Below are positions 8,945-18,265 of a stretch of 64,000 bases of DNA, in pieces. The stretch is taken from contig JADKCF010000017.1 in the NCBI GenBank assembly GCA_016714765.1, forward strand, positions 1 through 64,000. The letters run 5' to 3'. Source of the stretch: Saprospiraceae bacterium (lineage in GTDB: Bacteria; Bacteroidota; Bacteroidia; Chitinophagales; Saprospiraceae). The notes beneath the pieces were generated by a model. The model saw only the letters and a program-made list of their open reading frames with translations, had not been told where the DNA came from and did not search any database. Position numbers and translations under genes: made by a program. Position 1 is the first letter of the stretch. The number at the start of each line of letters is the position of its first letter.

Positions 8945-9649
8945 TTAATCCTGTTTTGCAAATACTTTTTTGAGTAGGTCAGAGGTGCGTTGAGAGATGT
9001 CTGTTCTGATGCCCAGCTCTTTTTTCTCCACCAGCGAAAATAGTCCGACAAGCGCTTTTTTTGTAACATGGTCTGCCAGGTCAGGATTTACCTTTGTAAC
9101 AAAAGGCAGGCTATTGTATTTACTAATGGCATTTGCCCATAGATCGAGGGCACCAAATTTGTTTAGTGAGGTGGTCATCACAGGTTTAAATTCATTGTAG
9201 AGCGCTAGATTTGTTTTGCTGTGGAGATAGGTGGTGGCAGCATTTTTTTCGCCCTTCAATACACCCATTACATCCTGAAAAGTCATTTGTTTTATAGCAT
9301 TGAGGAAGATGGGGCCAGCTTTTGTATCTGCATCTTCAGCGGCTTTATTGATTTTTTTGATGGCTTCTTCTTCCAGATTGGTAAAGCCTGGAATAAATTT
9401 AAGTTTATCGATAACTTTAGTGGCTTCCTCAGGTAATAATATTTTATATATGGATGCATAATACCCGTCTGTGGCTGATAGTGTTTTTACACTCTGGTCT
9501 ACACCTTTATCCAATGCTTCTTTAAGTCCTGCTGCGATATCCGCATTTGTAAGGGGCACATTGGATACAGAATCAAGTACTTTTTGCAAGTCTTTAGGGT
9601 CACAAGACATCAAAAAAAGTGGTATTAAAAACAATGTAAAACGATTCAT
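8945..9649 (-). CDS. DUF4197 domain lipoprotein
   Basis: 234-residue lipoprotein: signal MNRFTLFLIPLFLMSC gives Cys16, followed by the DUF4197 domain over almost the whole remainder. Recognisable parts are IAAGLKEALDKGVDQSV, LPEEATKVIDKLKFIPG, AITKA-like helices and TFQDVMGVLKGEKNAATTYL. Biochemical role unknown. It sits 46 bases downstream of a MoxR gene on the same strand and 70 bases upstream of dgt, possibly one transcription unit, although dgt seems to have its own promoter. Confidence 0.88.
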   Translation of the reverse strand: MNRFTLFLIPLFLMSCDPKDLQKVLDSVSNVPLTNADIAAGLKEALDKGVDQSVKTLSATDGYYASIYKILLPEEATKVIDKLKFIPGFTNLEEEAIKKINKAAEDADTKAGPIFLNAIKQMTFQDVMGVLKGEKNAATTYLHSKTNLALYNEFKPVMTTSLNKFGALDLWANAISKYNSLPFVTKVNPDLADHVTKKALVGLFSLVEKKELGIRTDISQRTSDLLKKVFAKQD

Positions 9650-9695
9650 AATATTTGTTTATGTTGGAATGAATGATGTATAAGATTTGATAGTA

Positions 9696-10664
9696 TTAGA
9701 ATAGAGCTTTGATGATTTGCTCTTCTGATACGCCCTCTGCTTCAGCTTTATAATTTCTTACTATTCTATGTCTCAGTACATAATTGGCAATGGCTTGTAC
9801 ATCTTCCTTATCAGGCGAATATTTACCTGTAATTGCAGCATGACATTTAGCGCCTAAAACCAGGTATTGTGATGCTCTGGGTCCTGCACCCCATGAAATA
9901 TAGTTGTTTACTTCTGGTGTTGAAAGCTGGGTGTTAGGTCTGGATTTGGAGGCAAGTGATACGGCATATTCCAGGACATTATCTGCAATCGGAATTTTTC
10001 TGACCAATGACTGGAATCCAAGAATCTGATCTCCGGTCAAAATATTTTTTAGCGTATATTTTTCGTTGGAGGTAGTGCTTTTTACCACTTGTACTTCTTC
10101 CGCATAGCTGGGATAGTCCAGTGGAATATTGAACATAAATCTGTCCAGTTGAGCTTCGGGAAGAGGGTAGGTACCTTCCTGCTCTATTGGGTTTTGTGTA
10201 GCAAGAACAAAAAAGGGCTTGGGCAGTACATGTCTGGCCCCTGCTACGGTGACTGATCGCTCCTGCATTGCTTCCAGCAGTGCTGCCTGCGTTTTGGGAG
10301 GTGTACGGTTGATCTCATCTGCAAGAAGGATATTCGTAAACAATGGCCCTTTATTGAACTTAAAATGTCTGTTTTCATCCAGAATCTCTGAACCCGTAAT
10401 ATCTGAAGGCATCAGGTCTGGTGTAAATTGAATACGTTTGAAATCCAAATCCAACACATCGGCTATAGTACTCACCAACAAAGTCTTGGCCAGGCCCGGT
10501 ACTCCTACAAGCAGGCTATGACCGTTACTGAAAAGCGAAATGATGACCGATTTGACAACGTCATCCTGACCCACTATGACTTTTCCTATTTCTGATCTTA
10601 ATTCACGAAAAGACGCCGCCATGGCATCTACAGCATCTACATCCGACTGGTACATTGCACTCAT
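9696..10664 (-). CDS. MoxR family AAA+ ATPase (stand-alone copy)
   Basis: 322-residue AAA+ ATPase of the MoxR family, thought to act as a chaperone for metal insertion or complex assembly together with von Willebrand proteins. Walker A is GVPGLAKT (about 58-65), Walker B LLADEIN, the sensor region ATQNPIEQEGTYPLPEAQLDRF, and the C-terminal lid contains GAGPRASQYLVLGAK. This paralog has no DUF58 or Bat genes beside it, unlike the second MoxR at 62.6-63.6 kb. The frame is intact. Confidence 0.94.
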   Translation of the reverse strand: MSAMYQSDVDAVDAMAASFRELRSEIGKVIVGQDDVVKSVIISLFSNGHSLLVGVPGLAKTLLVSTIADVLDLDFKRIQFTPDLMPSDITGSEILDENRHFKFNKGPLFTNILLADEINRTPPKTQAALLEAMQERSVTVAGARHVLPKPFFVLATQNPIEQEGTYPLPEAQLDRFMFNIPLDYPSYAEEVQVVKSTTSNEKYTLKNILTGDQILGFQSLVRKIPIADNVLEYAVSLASKSRPNTQLSTPEVNNYISWGAGPRASQYLVLGAKCHAAITGKYSPDKEDVQAIANYVLRHRIVRNYKAEAEGVSEEQIIKALF

Positions 10665-10985
10665 AAAATTTTAATATAATATATTGAAGGGTAAAGTTAC
10701 AAATTGTACATCACAAACGAAGTATATCAGGTTTTTGTTTGAAATTTTATCATAATATTAACGCTAAGTATAAACTTTCGGGGTTAAAAAGGTTCTGTCT
10801 TTCTACACACAGTGCTAATTTTTTATGTTTTGGACGATGTCACGGGCACTCATCTGAATGCTTTGCCAATTTCGCTGCTACTTCACTGAGAATTCAAAAC
10901 AACTGATATTCGGGCTTAAAGAAAAGTCAATTTTGTTATGTGAGTTGTAGTTAAAAAAAGAATTACCTTTATCAAAAAATAAAGC
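10665..10985. other. Intergenic region, 321 bp
   Basis: Non-coding gap between divergent genes (MoxR on minus, S10 peptidase on plus). No open frame with a plausible start, no clear hairpin and no exact TAnnTTTG near either start. The closest is TACCTTTA about 20 bases before the peptidase ATG. Confidence 0.4.
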
Positions 10986-12514
10986 ATGACAACCCGTATT
11001 TCATTTCAGTCTAAACCTATTTTCTTGCTTCTTACTGTATTACTCTTAACGACCATTCCGATGTCATCGCAGGAGATTAAAGATAGTGTAAAAGTCGTTC
11101 AAGCGCCCAAAAGCTTTATTACTAACCATACCGGTGTTTTTGGAGGCAAAACGATCATATATAAGGCTACTGCCAAAAGTTACATCTTAAAAATGACAAA
11201 GGAGAACCGATAGCGTCCATTTGGTCAGTGGCCTATGCACAGGAAGGGAACAAAGATATGACCAAAAGGCCTGTTACCTTTGTTTTCAATGGTGGTCCAG
11301 GATCCGCGTCAGTATGGTTACATATGGGGATGCTAGGACCTCAAATCGTAAAAACAGATTCTGATGCCCGCAAGGACGACGGTGCTGCACCATATCTCTT
11401 AAAAGAAAACAAATATGGTTTATTGGATATCACAGACCTGGTATTCATTGACCCTGTGGGCACCGGATTTAGCGAAGTCATAGGCAAAGGCAAAAAAGAA
11501 GACTTTTGGGGATTGAACGAAGACGCGGCTTCTATAGCTAAGTTCATGAGGATGTGGGTGACAGAAAACAAACGATGGTTTTCTCCCAAATATCTTATCG
11601 GAGAGAGTTTCGGGACCACACGCCCTGTTGCAGTAGCCAATACGCTGGAAAGTGGTGGTCAAAACATGGCTTTGAATGGTTTGGTGCTTATCTCTCAGGC
11701 ATTGGATTATGCGGGCTCCACTTCTATCAATGACAACATCACTTCATTTCTTACCTATCTGCCTTCTATGGCTGCTACAGCATGGTATCACAAAAAAGCG
11801 GGACAAGGACTCACTCTGGAAGCTTTTGTAGAAGAATGCCGACATTTTACTTACGATATATATGCTCCGGCATTATACAAAGGAAACTTGTTAACTGATA
11901 GTGATAAAAGTAAAGTGGCTGAAAAACTTGCTTATTTTACAGGACTTGATAAAACCTATATCCTCCAATCGAATTTGATGATCCTCATGCCGCGGTTTCA
12001 AAAAAAGCTCCTTGCGGACAAGGGCCTCGCTATCGGAAGGCTGGATGGAAGGTTTTTGGGAGACGAAACCGATGACATCACCCAAACACCACACTTAGGT
12101 GACCCTGCCAGTTATCAGATCGAAAGTGCATTTACAGCCGCGCTAAACCATTATTATGCTGATATGCTCAACGTGTCAATGGACCGACCTTACCTTACTT
12201 CCAATGACGAAATAGGCGATAAATGGCGCTGGAGAACAGTGCCTGATGGAAAATACTGGGAACCATGGCCTGTAAATGTAGCGCGGCAGCTTGGGGAGAC
12301 CATGAGACGAAACACGGATATGAAAGTGTTGGTGGCAAGCGGATATTACGATCTCATCTGTCCGTTTTTTGACGCAGAATTAACATTTGCAAGGCATGGT
12401 ATTGTTAAAGAACGGATTATAAAAACTAATTATGAAGCGGGCCACATGATGTATATTCACGAGCCGGACCTGATAAAGATAACATCAGATGTCAGGAAAT
12501 TTTTATCAGAATAA
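10986..12514 (+). CDS. Peptidase S10 family serine carboxypeptidase-like protein (frameshifted)
   Basis: Secreted alpha/beta-hydrolase of family S10. A signal peptide (about 1-30, ending MSSQ) is followed by a domain with FVFNGGPGSASVWLHMG (oxyanion region), nucleophile in GESFGTT, Asp in ASGYYDLICPF and His in YEAGHMMY. The frame is broken once: the A5 run at 11189-11193 lacks one A. Restoring it joins SYIL to KNDKGEPIASIWSV and on into AYAQEG, giving about 509 residues, the usual length. An iminopeptidase-like gene follows 32 bases later on the same strand, so the two may act together on proline-containing peptides. Confidence 0.88.
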
Positions 12515-12546
12515 TTTTTTTTTGACAATCTTCAAAATTCTTCAAC

Positions 12547-13584
12547 ATGATTTCTAAAGAATACTTTCAGGCAAAGAGCAGAATATTTTTCTTGCTGGTC
12601 ATAACATGTGTTGTTTTTTCGTGTAATAACCCTTTAAAAAAGGAAGGCCTGACTTACTTTACCCAGAAAGAAAAAGGTCTGCAAACAGGTGGCGTAAAGA
12701 TGATTCCGATCTCTACCTCAAAAGGTACATTTAATGTGTGGACCAAGACGATTGGAAACAACCCAACTACCAGACTTTTGTTGCTCAATGGTGGTCCGGG
12801 CATGACACACGAATATTTTGAGTGTGTGGAGAGTTTCCTGCCCGCGGAAGGTGTTGAAATCATTTATTACGACCAGCTCGGTTGCGGTTTTTCTGACAAT
12901 CCAAAAGATACATCAATGTGGGATTTGGCAAGGTATGTAGATGAGGTAGAGCAGGTAAGAAAAGCACTGAATCTCGGGAAAGACAATTTTTATCTGCTTG
13001 GGCATTCATGGGGCGGTATCCTTTGTATGGAATATGCATTAAAATACCAGGAAAACCTGAAAGGTCTCATCATTTCCAATATGATGTCAGATGCTCCCGA
13101 GTATGGAAAATATGCGGATGATGTTCTGGCAAAATTGATGGACCCAAAAGTATTGGATACCATCAGGATGATAGAAGAAAGAGATGACTACGCCAATCCA
13201 AAATATATGGAACTGCTTATGCCCAATTATTATGCTAAGCATATCCTCAGACTTCCCACTGATTCATGGCCCGAGCCAGTCAATCGTTCTTTTGGAGGAC
13301 TTAACCCATCACTTTACGTTACGATGCAGGGACCCAGTGAGTTTGGAATTGCAGGGAAGCTTGAAACTTGGTCAGTAAAAAACAGGTTAAAGGAAATTAT
13401 TGTGCCAACGTTAGTCATAGGTGCCCAACACGACACTATGGACCCCGAGCATATGAAATGGATGGCTTCAGAAGTAAAAAATGGTACTTATCTGTTTTGT
13501 CAGAATGGAAGCCACATGTGCATGTATGATGATCAGGAAACCTATTTTACGGGATTGACCGATTTTTTGTTAAGGTCAAAGTAG
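12547..13584 (+). CDS. Proline iminopeptidase-family alpha/beta hydrolase (lipoprotein)
   Basis: Family S33 hydrolase likely to remove N-terminal proline from peptides, predicted as an envelope lipoprotein (signal ending VITCVVFSC). Oxyanion motif LLNGGPGMTHEY (about 78-89), YYDQLGCGFSD, nucleophile Ser in LLGHSWGG, acid in IGAQHDTMDP and His in NGSHMCMYDD are all present. 345 residues, as expected. Probably co-transcribed with the S10 gene upstream. Substrate specificity is inferred from the family. Confidence 0.86.
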   Translation: MISKEYFQAKSRIFFLLVITCVVFSCNNPLKKEGLTYFTQKEKGLQTGGVKMIPISTSKGTFNVWTKTIGNNPTTRLLLLNGGPGMTHEYFECVESFLPAEGVEIIYYDQLGCGFSDNPKDTSMWDLARYVDEVEQVRKALNLGKDNFYLLGHSWGGILCMEYALKYQENLKGLIISNMMSDAPEYGKYADDVLAKLMDPKVLDTIRMIEERDDYANPKYMELLMPNYYAKHILRLPTDSWPEPVNRSFGGLNPSLYVTMQGPSEFGIAGKLETWSVKNRLKEIIVPTLVIGAQHDTMDPEHMKWMASEVKNGTYLFCQNGSHMCMYDDQETYFTGLTDFLLRSK

Positions 13585-13629
13585 GTTTTTTACTTGTTGA
13601 AATGCTGATAATATTTTCGAAGCCAAAGT

Positions 13630-13648
13630 TTCATTTTTGAAAAATGAA
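13630..13648. terminator. AT-rich hairpin between convergent genes
   Basis: Perfect palindrome with 9-base arms TTCATTTTT / AAAAATGAA around one G, followed by T-rich sequence, lying between the two convergent stop codons (13584 and 13657). Low GC makes it a weak terminator at best. Confidence 0.3.
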
Positions 13649-13656
13649 GGAATTTT

Positions 13657-14829
13657 TTACTCCATGATCTTGTCTACGATTTCCTTTCTGAAAGCAAGAA
13701 AAACTTCGCGGAGTTCACTTTTAGCATCTGTTCCATAATTGATCAGATAAGTCATGGTGATGTTCTGATTAGGAAACCAGTACATGTCTGCTGTATAACC
13801 AAGGTCTCTGCCTCTGTGTCCATATCCAAACTGATTGGGGGCTCTTTCCAGAAAGTCCTTAAATATACCTAATCCATTGGCCCTGCTATAGCTTTCATCT
13901 TCTTTGGTAAAAGTCAACATCTGATCCAGGCTTTGTTGTTTTAGGACCTTTTTGTCCTTAACCAGGGCTTCAATAAATATCTGAAGATCATAAACAGTAG
14001 TGTACAGACCTCCGTATCCATTGCCGCTTCCGGTGTTATAGTTGGTCAGATTAAGTATGGTTCCATTATTATAAAAATCAAAGTAACCCTGGGCTGTATT
14101 CGCGGGAACAGGATCATGCCAGAAATAATAGCTATTTGACAGTTTCAAAGGATTCAGTATTTTTTCCCGTAAAGTTATGCTGTGGTTTTTTCCGGTCACT
14201 TTATCCAGGATCATAGCCAGCAACAAATAATTGGTGTTGGAATACTCCACATCCGTTCCTGCCGGAAAAATTGGTTCGTCGTCAAATACATATTTAATCA
14301 GTTCTTCTGACGTCCAGTTATGGGATGGATTGTTCAGTACAGCAAGATAAAATCCCTGATCATCAATAATATCAGCAATACCAGAAGTATGATTTAACAA
14401 CATTCTGACCGTAGATGATTTTGCATTTTTTACATCTTCAATCACTTTTTGCGGAAGCCATTTTTCGATTTTATCATCCAGACTCAGTTTCCCTTCTTCT
14501 GCCAAGAGCAGAGTAAGTGTTCCAATAAACGTCTTGGTTGTACTTGCTCCTTTTGAAATGACACAAGGTTTCATGGGAATATTTTGCTCTATATCTGCTT
14601 TGCCGGATGCACCGATCCATAGACCATTTTTATCACGGACCAAGATAGCAATGCCCGGAAGACCCGCTTTTGTGTATTTGTCTATCACTGACTGATATAT
14701 CGCCGATTTGGGATGTATTGTTGGAGAACTGCCTGTACAGTCTGATGTTTTATCTATTCCGTCACTGGTACATCCTGAAATGAAAATATAAGTGACAATA
14801 CCTATAAAAAGATAACGAAAATTTTTCAT
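13657..14829 (-). CDS. Class C beta-lactamase-related serine hydrolase (lipoprotein)
   Basis: 390-residue periplasmic or outer-membrane lipoprotein (signal ending YIFISGC) of the beta-lactamase/DD-peptidase-like family PF00144. Active-site motifs are seen in order: SxxK in KGASTTKTF, YxN in DVEYSNTNY, and the third motif as GYGHRGRDLGY. Such proteins are peptidases or esterases more often than true beta-lactamases, so no resistance role is claimed. It follows an unrecognised outer-membrane-type gene by 8 bases, in one operon. Confidence 0.88.
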   Translation of the reverse strand: MKNFRYLFIGIVTYIFISGCTSDGIDKTSDCTGSSPTIHPKSAIYQSVIDKYTKAGLPGIAILVRDKNGLWIGASGKADIEQNIPMKPCVISKGASTTKTFIGTLTLLLAEEGKLSLDDKIEKWLPQKVIEDVKNAKSSTVRMLLNHTSGIADIIDDQGFYLAVLNNPSHNWTSEELIKYVFDDEPIFPAGTDVEYSNTNYLLLAMILDKVTGKNHSITLREKILNPLKLSNSYYFWHDPVPANTAQGYFDFYNNGTILNLTNYNTGSGNGYGGLYTTVYDLQIFIEALVKDKKVLKQQSLDQMLTFTKEDESYSRANGLGIFKDFLERAPNQFGYGHRGRDLGYTADMYWFPNQNITMTYLINYGTDAKSELREVFLAFRKEIVDKIME

Positions 14830-14837
14830 GATACTTT

Positions 14838-15443
14838 TTAGTTTTTGGTTCTAAAAAATGGCCATGCAACTCCAAAATGTAAAGCTGTATTTGGCAAAAC
14901 CGGTACATAGCTCTTTATAAAAGGCATCTGCAAAAAGCATTGCATATGCATAAATAATTGAGGTCCTTCATTGCTGTCTGAAAGCTGATACCTCATTCCC
15001 AATGCTGTAGTCGCCATCAGTTGTGACCGACCTGCATTAATTTTCTTTTTATACTCGCCATCTTGTAAAACGAAAGTCTGGAGATCTGGAATAGCATATA
15101 AATAACCTGTGCCCAATCGGAGATCACCACTTATTTTTTCTGTTATTTTCCTGCGGTAATTCAGTTCTGTGTACACCTGAATGGCTGTTTGGGAATATCG
15201 ATGATAATACCCGCCAACTTTGACGGTTTGCAGCCACTTATTTTTATCTGATTTATTATATCTGAACTCTGTTCCTGCCTCAATGCCGGGATGGATAGGT
15301 GTAACTTTACCACCCGGAAATTGTGTTGCAACAGTAAATAATGAAAAGGTTACCGGACGCCACCAAGTCTCCTGAGCATTTATTTCAATCAAACAAAGAC
15401 ATACTTTTAGCGTAATCACCATCTGCAGAATACTTACTTTCAT
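14838..15443 (-). CDS. Putative outer-membrane barrel protein of unknown function
   Basis: 201 residues from the ATG at 15443; the open frame runs 11 codons further, but the start MKVSILQM gives a clean signal peptide ending EINAQ. The mature part has alternating amphipathic strands rich in Y, W and F (for example YHRYSQTAIQVYTELNYR) and ends in an aromatic-rich segment AWPFFRTKN. I do not recognise a named family. It is first in an operon with the serine hydrolase and has a good promoter at 15482-15512. Confidence 0.65.
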   Translation of the reverse strand: MKVSILQMVITLKVCLCLIEINAQETWWRPVTFSLFTVATQFPGGKVTPIHPGIEAGTEFRYNKSDKNKWLQTVKVGGYYHRYSQTAIQVYTELNYRRKITEKISGDLRLGTGYLYAIPDLQTFVLQDGEYKKKINAGRSQLMATTALGMRYQLSDSNEGPQLFMHMQCFLQMPFIKSYVPVLPNTALHFGVAWPFFRTKN

Positions 15444-15481
15444 TTGTTTAGTTTTAAATTTTATAAAATTCCGCAATCATT

Positions 15482-15512
15482 CAAATGTACTATTTTTTAG
15501 TAAACTTTGCAA
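15482..15512 (-). promoter_or_regulatory. Bacteroidota promoter for the barrel protein / serine hydrolase operon
   Basis: Minus strand TTG (510-512 of the 15 kb block), 20-base spacer, TACATTTG (15482-15489), about 38 bases before the start codon. Confidence 0.6.
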
Positions 15513-15953
15513 TGATATTAGTCATAGTATCCATTTCTTTACAAATATTCCAAAAAAAAATTGATCGAATTCGGCTATGAAAAAGCACTTACTGGCTCAG
15601 AAAATTTAACTTTGGACCGCTTGAATGGCTTTGGAGATCTTTGACATATTTCAAATGGCAGCCATTTATCAGAAAAGTAATTGAATAATATGACCCTTTA
15701 TACCTGCAATCCCCCAAAATCCTTATTTTTCATTGCAATCCTATTTTTTTTATAGTAATAATATTTTTATAGAGTTTAAAATTAGTATATTATTTGGAGT
15801 ATTCCTATATTTACGCAATCTTATTAATATTTTCCTTATTTCGCACATTCTTTTCTAAAAATGGAGTCCGGAGACCATGATAAAAAACGGGGCGTATCCG
15901 AAAAGCCTCACGAGTAGGGACAGTATATTTTTTAACATCAAACCAACACAAAA
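15513..15953. other. Intergenic region, about 440 bp
   Basis: Gap between divergent genes. It holds only a short open stretch without a start codon (about 15570-15648, plus strand) that I cannot assign, and no strong hairpin. The last 100 bases before 15954 must hold the promoter for the next gene; TATATTTT near 15928 is an imperfect match to the octamer. Confidence 0.35.
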
Positions 15954-16661
15954 ATGAAAAACCTCCTTTTGTTTGGCCTTTGGGCCATGATCACTTTCGC
16001 TTCATGTAAAAATGCAGGCGATAAAACCGATGCAACTGCTGCAGTTGACAGTACTGCGATGTCAGCGGATACAGTTGTCGCCTTCGTGCCTTTCAAAGTA
16101 TTTTCAGTCAGTCATACTGTCAAAGATTTTGATGCCTGGAAGAAAGTGTACGATGAAGGCGAAAGTATGAGGGCTGACGCAGGAATGTCAAAACTTGCAG
16201 TGTGCCGCGATATGGATAACCCTAATAAAGTGTATGTTTTTAACAAAATTGCAGATGTGCAAAAAGCCAAAGATTTTGCAGTAGATCCAAAACTAAAAGA
16301 AGCCATGCAAAAAGGTGGTGTTACTGGTGCTCCCGCTATGCTTTATGTAGATGTAGTAAAATACGAGGAATCACCTGCTGAATTTAAAGGCAGAGTTAGA
16401 ATAGGCCATAAAGTAAAAGACTTTGACGCCTGGTTAAAAGCATATGATGCTGAAGGTAAAGAAACCAGAGCTGCAAATGGTCTTGTAGACAGGGCGGTGT
16501 CTAGAAATATTGAAGACCCAAGTATGATTTATGTTACATTTGCTATCAGTGACCTGACAAAAGCAAAAGCAAGGTTGACTGACCCTGCACTTAAAAAGAT
16601 CATGACAGACGCAGGAGTGATCGGAGCACCGGAGGTTAATTTTTATACCAGCATAGATTAA
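15954..16661 (+). CDS. Lipoprotein with two tandem ABM-like (dimeric alpha/beta barrel) domains
   Basis: 235 residues. A lipoprotein signal (ending ITFASC) and a Thr/Ala/Asp-rich linker are followed by two similar domains of about 90 residues: 50-135 beginning VFSVSHTVKDFDAWKKVYDE, and 145-235 beginning RIGHKVKDFDAWLKAYD. Both end in a GAP-x-(x)-Y type strand (VTGAPAMLYVDVV and VIGAPEVNFYT). The fold resembles antibiotic-biosynthesis monooxygenase-like dimeric barrels, so the tandem copy probably forms an internal pseudo-dimer. Function unknown. A strong hairpin terminator follows. Confidence 0.75.
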   Translation: MKNLLLFGLWAMITFASCKNAGDKTDATAAVDSTAMSADTVVAFVPFKVFSVSHTVKDFDAWKKVYDEGESMRADAGMSKLAVCRDMDNPNKVYVFNKIADVQKAKDFAVDPKLKEAMQKGGVTGAPAMLYVDVVKYEESPAEFKGRVRIGHKVKDFDAWLKAYDAEGKETRAANGLVDRAVSRNIEDPSMIYVTFAISDLTKAKARLTDPALKKIMTDAGVIGAPEVNFYTSID

Positions 16662-16705
16662 GTCTTCTTCATAAATTAACAAGATAATTGTTGTTGTTTT
16701 TTGAT

Positions 16706-16748
16706 TCTCTTCTTTCCAAACAATTGGCTTTCGGGAAGAAGAGATTTT
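16706..16748 (+). terminator. Rho-independent terminator after the tandem-ABM lipoprotein gene
   Basis: 12-bp stem (16706-16717 with 16733-16744, one G-U pair), 15-base loop, then TTTT. It lies 45 bases after the stop codon at 16661. Confidence 0.7.
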
Positions 16749-16786
16749 AATTTTCATTACTTTCAATAACCAAATTGTATTTGAAT

Positions 16787-17491
16787 ATGGAGCAAGCTTA
16801 TAAAAACATCACCTATCTTTTTATTGCCATTTTTATGGTCATATTTGCAGGATTTTATAAAACTTATTTTGGTCTCTTCCCTACGTTTGATAAGGTTACC
16901 ATTACACAGCATATCCATAGTGCGTTGTTTATGTTGTGGTTTTTGATGCTCATGGTCCAACCCATACTGATAAGAAATAAAAACTTTGTTTTGCATCGGG
17001 CTCTTGGAAAGTTTTCCTACGTTCTGGTCCCCCTGTTGGTTGGTTCGATATTTTACATTGCCAAGGGATTTTATCACAAAATGATAGTGGATATAACGGC
17101 AGAAAAGGTTGTCCCTATGCTGTTTGTTCCATTCTATCAGATCATAGATTTTGTTGTTCTATATCTGCTGGCTATTTATCATAAAAAATTTACACCCTAT
17201 CACATGCGGTATATGATCGCCACATCTATGGCTATAGTGGGTGCTGCGGTCAGGCGGATATGTACCAAATTACTCGATATGAGTAGTCCGGATGCTTTTT
17301 TATACACATTTTTGATAACAGATTTGGTTTTAGTGGCTCTGATTTTGTATGATATCAGATATAAGAAGGATTGGAAACCTTATTTTATATCTCTGATCAT
17401 CATACTGATTTCGCAGGCAGCGTATTATATTGTGCCCCAAACATCTTTCTGGCAAAAATGGTGCGGACTTTTTGCAGAGACATTCTTTTAA
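16787..17491 (+). CDS. DUF2306-like integral membrane protein
   Basis: About 234 residues with some seven hydrophobic segments. The central sequence VLHRALGKFSYVLVPLLVG and paired His residues (HIHSALF; YHMRYM) are like those of DUF2306 membrane proteins, whose function is unknown. The ATG at 16787 is chosen over a TTG four codons upstream. The following gene starts 22 bases after the stop on the same strand. Confidence 0.65.
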   Translation: MEQAYKNITYLFIAIFMVIFAGFYKTYFGLFPTFDKVTITQHIHSALFMLWFLMLMVQPILIRNKNFVLHRALGKFSYVLVPLLVGSIFYIAKGFYHKMIVDITAEKVVPMLFVPFYQIIDFVVLYLLAIYHKKFTPYHMRYMIATSMAIVGAAVRRICTKLLDMSSPDAFLYTFLITDLVLVALILYDIRYKKDWKPYFISLIIILISQAAYYIVPQTSFWQKWCGLFAETFF

Positions 17492-17513
17492 ATGCCTGAT
17501 ACATCTAAATAAA

Positions 17514-17981
17514 ATGAAAATTGAGTCAAAACTTGCGTCTTGTTTTTGGACGATATTTTTAATAATGGTGATCAGCCATGATACCATTGCTCAAAACTTC
17601 ACCAGACAGCAAGCAGAAGTCCAAAATTCTGTCATCAAACTGTTTGATGCCATCTCCATTAACGATACAGCAGACATTAAATCATATTGTACAAAAGACG
17701 TGAGGTTGTACGAATATGGACAAATCTGGACGGTCGACACACTATTGAAAACATTAAGTTTATTTTCACGTACTTCAGATTATAGTCGAGCTAATAAATT
17801 TGACTTTGTAAGTACAACAGTTGAAGGCAATATCGCTTGGGCAACCTATTACCTTGAATCTACAATTGCCAAAACCGGAATACCTGATAATAAACATTGG
17901 ATGGAAACGGTAATTTTAATAAAGGAAAAGAAACAATGGAAGATAAGTGTCTTGCACTCTACCCGACTTTCAAAAAATTAA
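17514..17981 (+). CDS. Secreted SnoaL/NTF2-like protein (DUF4440 type)
   Basis: 155 residues from ATG 17514; the open frame extends upstream into the previous gene, but the chosen start gives a signal peptide ending DTIAQ. The mature part shows the NTF2-like pattern: long N-terminal helix (QQAEVQNSVIKLFDAIS), DIKSYCTKDVRLYEYG, and closing strands HWMETVILIKEKKQWKISVLHSTR. These domains bind small ligands or are catalytically idle; no function is claimed. Confidence 0.68.
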   Translation: MKIESKLASCFWTIFLIMVISHDTIAQNFTRQQAEVQNSVIKLFDAISINDTADIKSYCTKDVRLYEYGQIWTVDTLLKTLSLFSRTSDYSRANKFDFVSTTVEGNIAWATYYLESTIAKTGIPDNKHWMETVILIKEKKQWKISVLHSTRLSKN

Positions 17982-18209
17982 AATCTTTCAAAATGAAGCC
18001 ATTATTTATTTCAATATTGACCTTATTTTCTTTTGTTGGGTATTTTATAGAAATATCATATTGAGTCTCTTGGTAGAAGGTAAATTCAAAAATTATTACA
18101 AATATCTTAGCTGAAATTGATGATATATTTGCGTTACTATTCTATCATATCATTATCATTGCAATAATTTTTATTAGTTATTTTAAGTTAAATTATCTTT
18201 AACCGTCGT

Positions 18210-18217
18210 TAACTTTG
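18210..18217 (+). promoter_or_regulatory. Promoter -7 element of the acylase gene
   Basis: TAACTTTG, exact match to TAnnTTTG, 48 bases before the ATG at 18266. No TTG at the expected distance. Confidence 0.4.
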
Positions 18218-18265
18218 ACAATTGAAAATTAACCAAAAGCGTTAAAACCATTCAACCTTTTTTAT

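Noticed and set aside
13657..14829. Antibiotic-resistance beta-lactamase
   Set aside because: Active-site motifs fit the broad PF00144 group, but the third motif (HRG) and lipoprotein form match general serine hydrolases, so no resistance is claimed.
17993..18064. 23-codon hydrophobic peptide MKPLFISILTLFSFVGYFIE
   Set aside because: Looks like a signal-peptide stub just after the SnoaL-like gene, but nothing continues it in any frame and the codon count is too low to support a gene.
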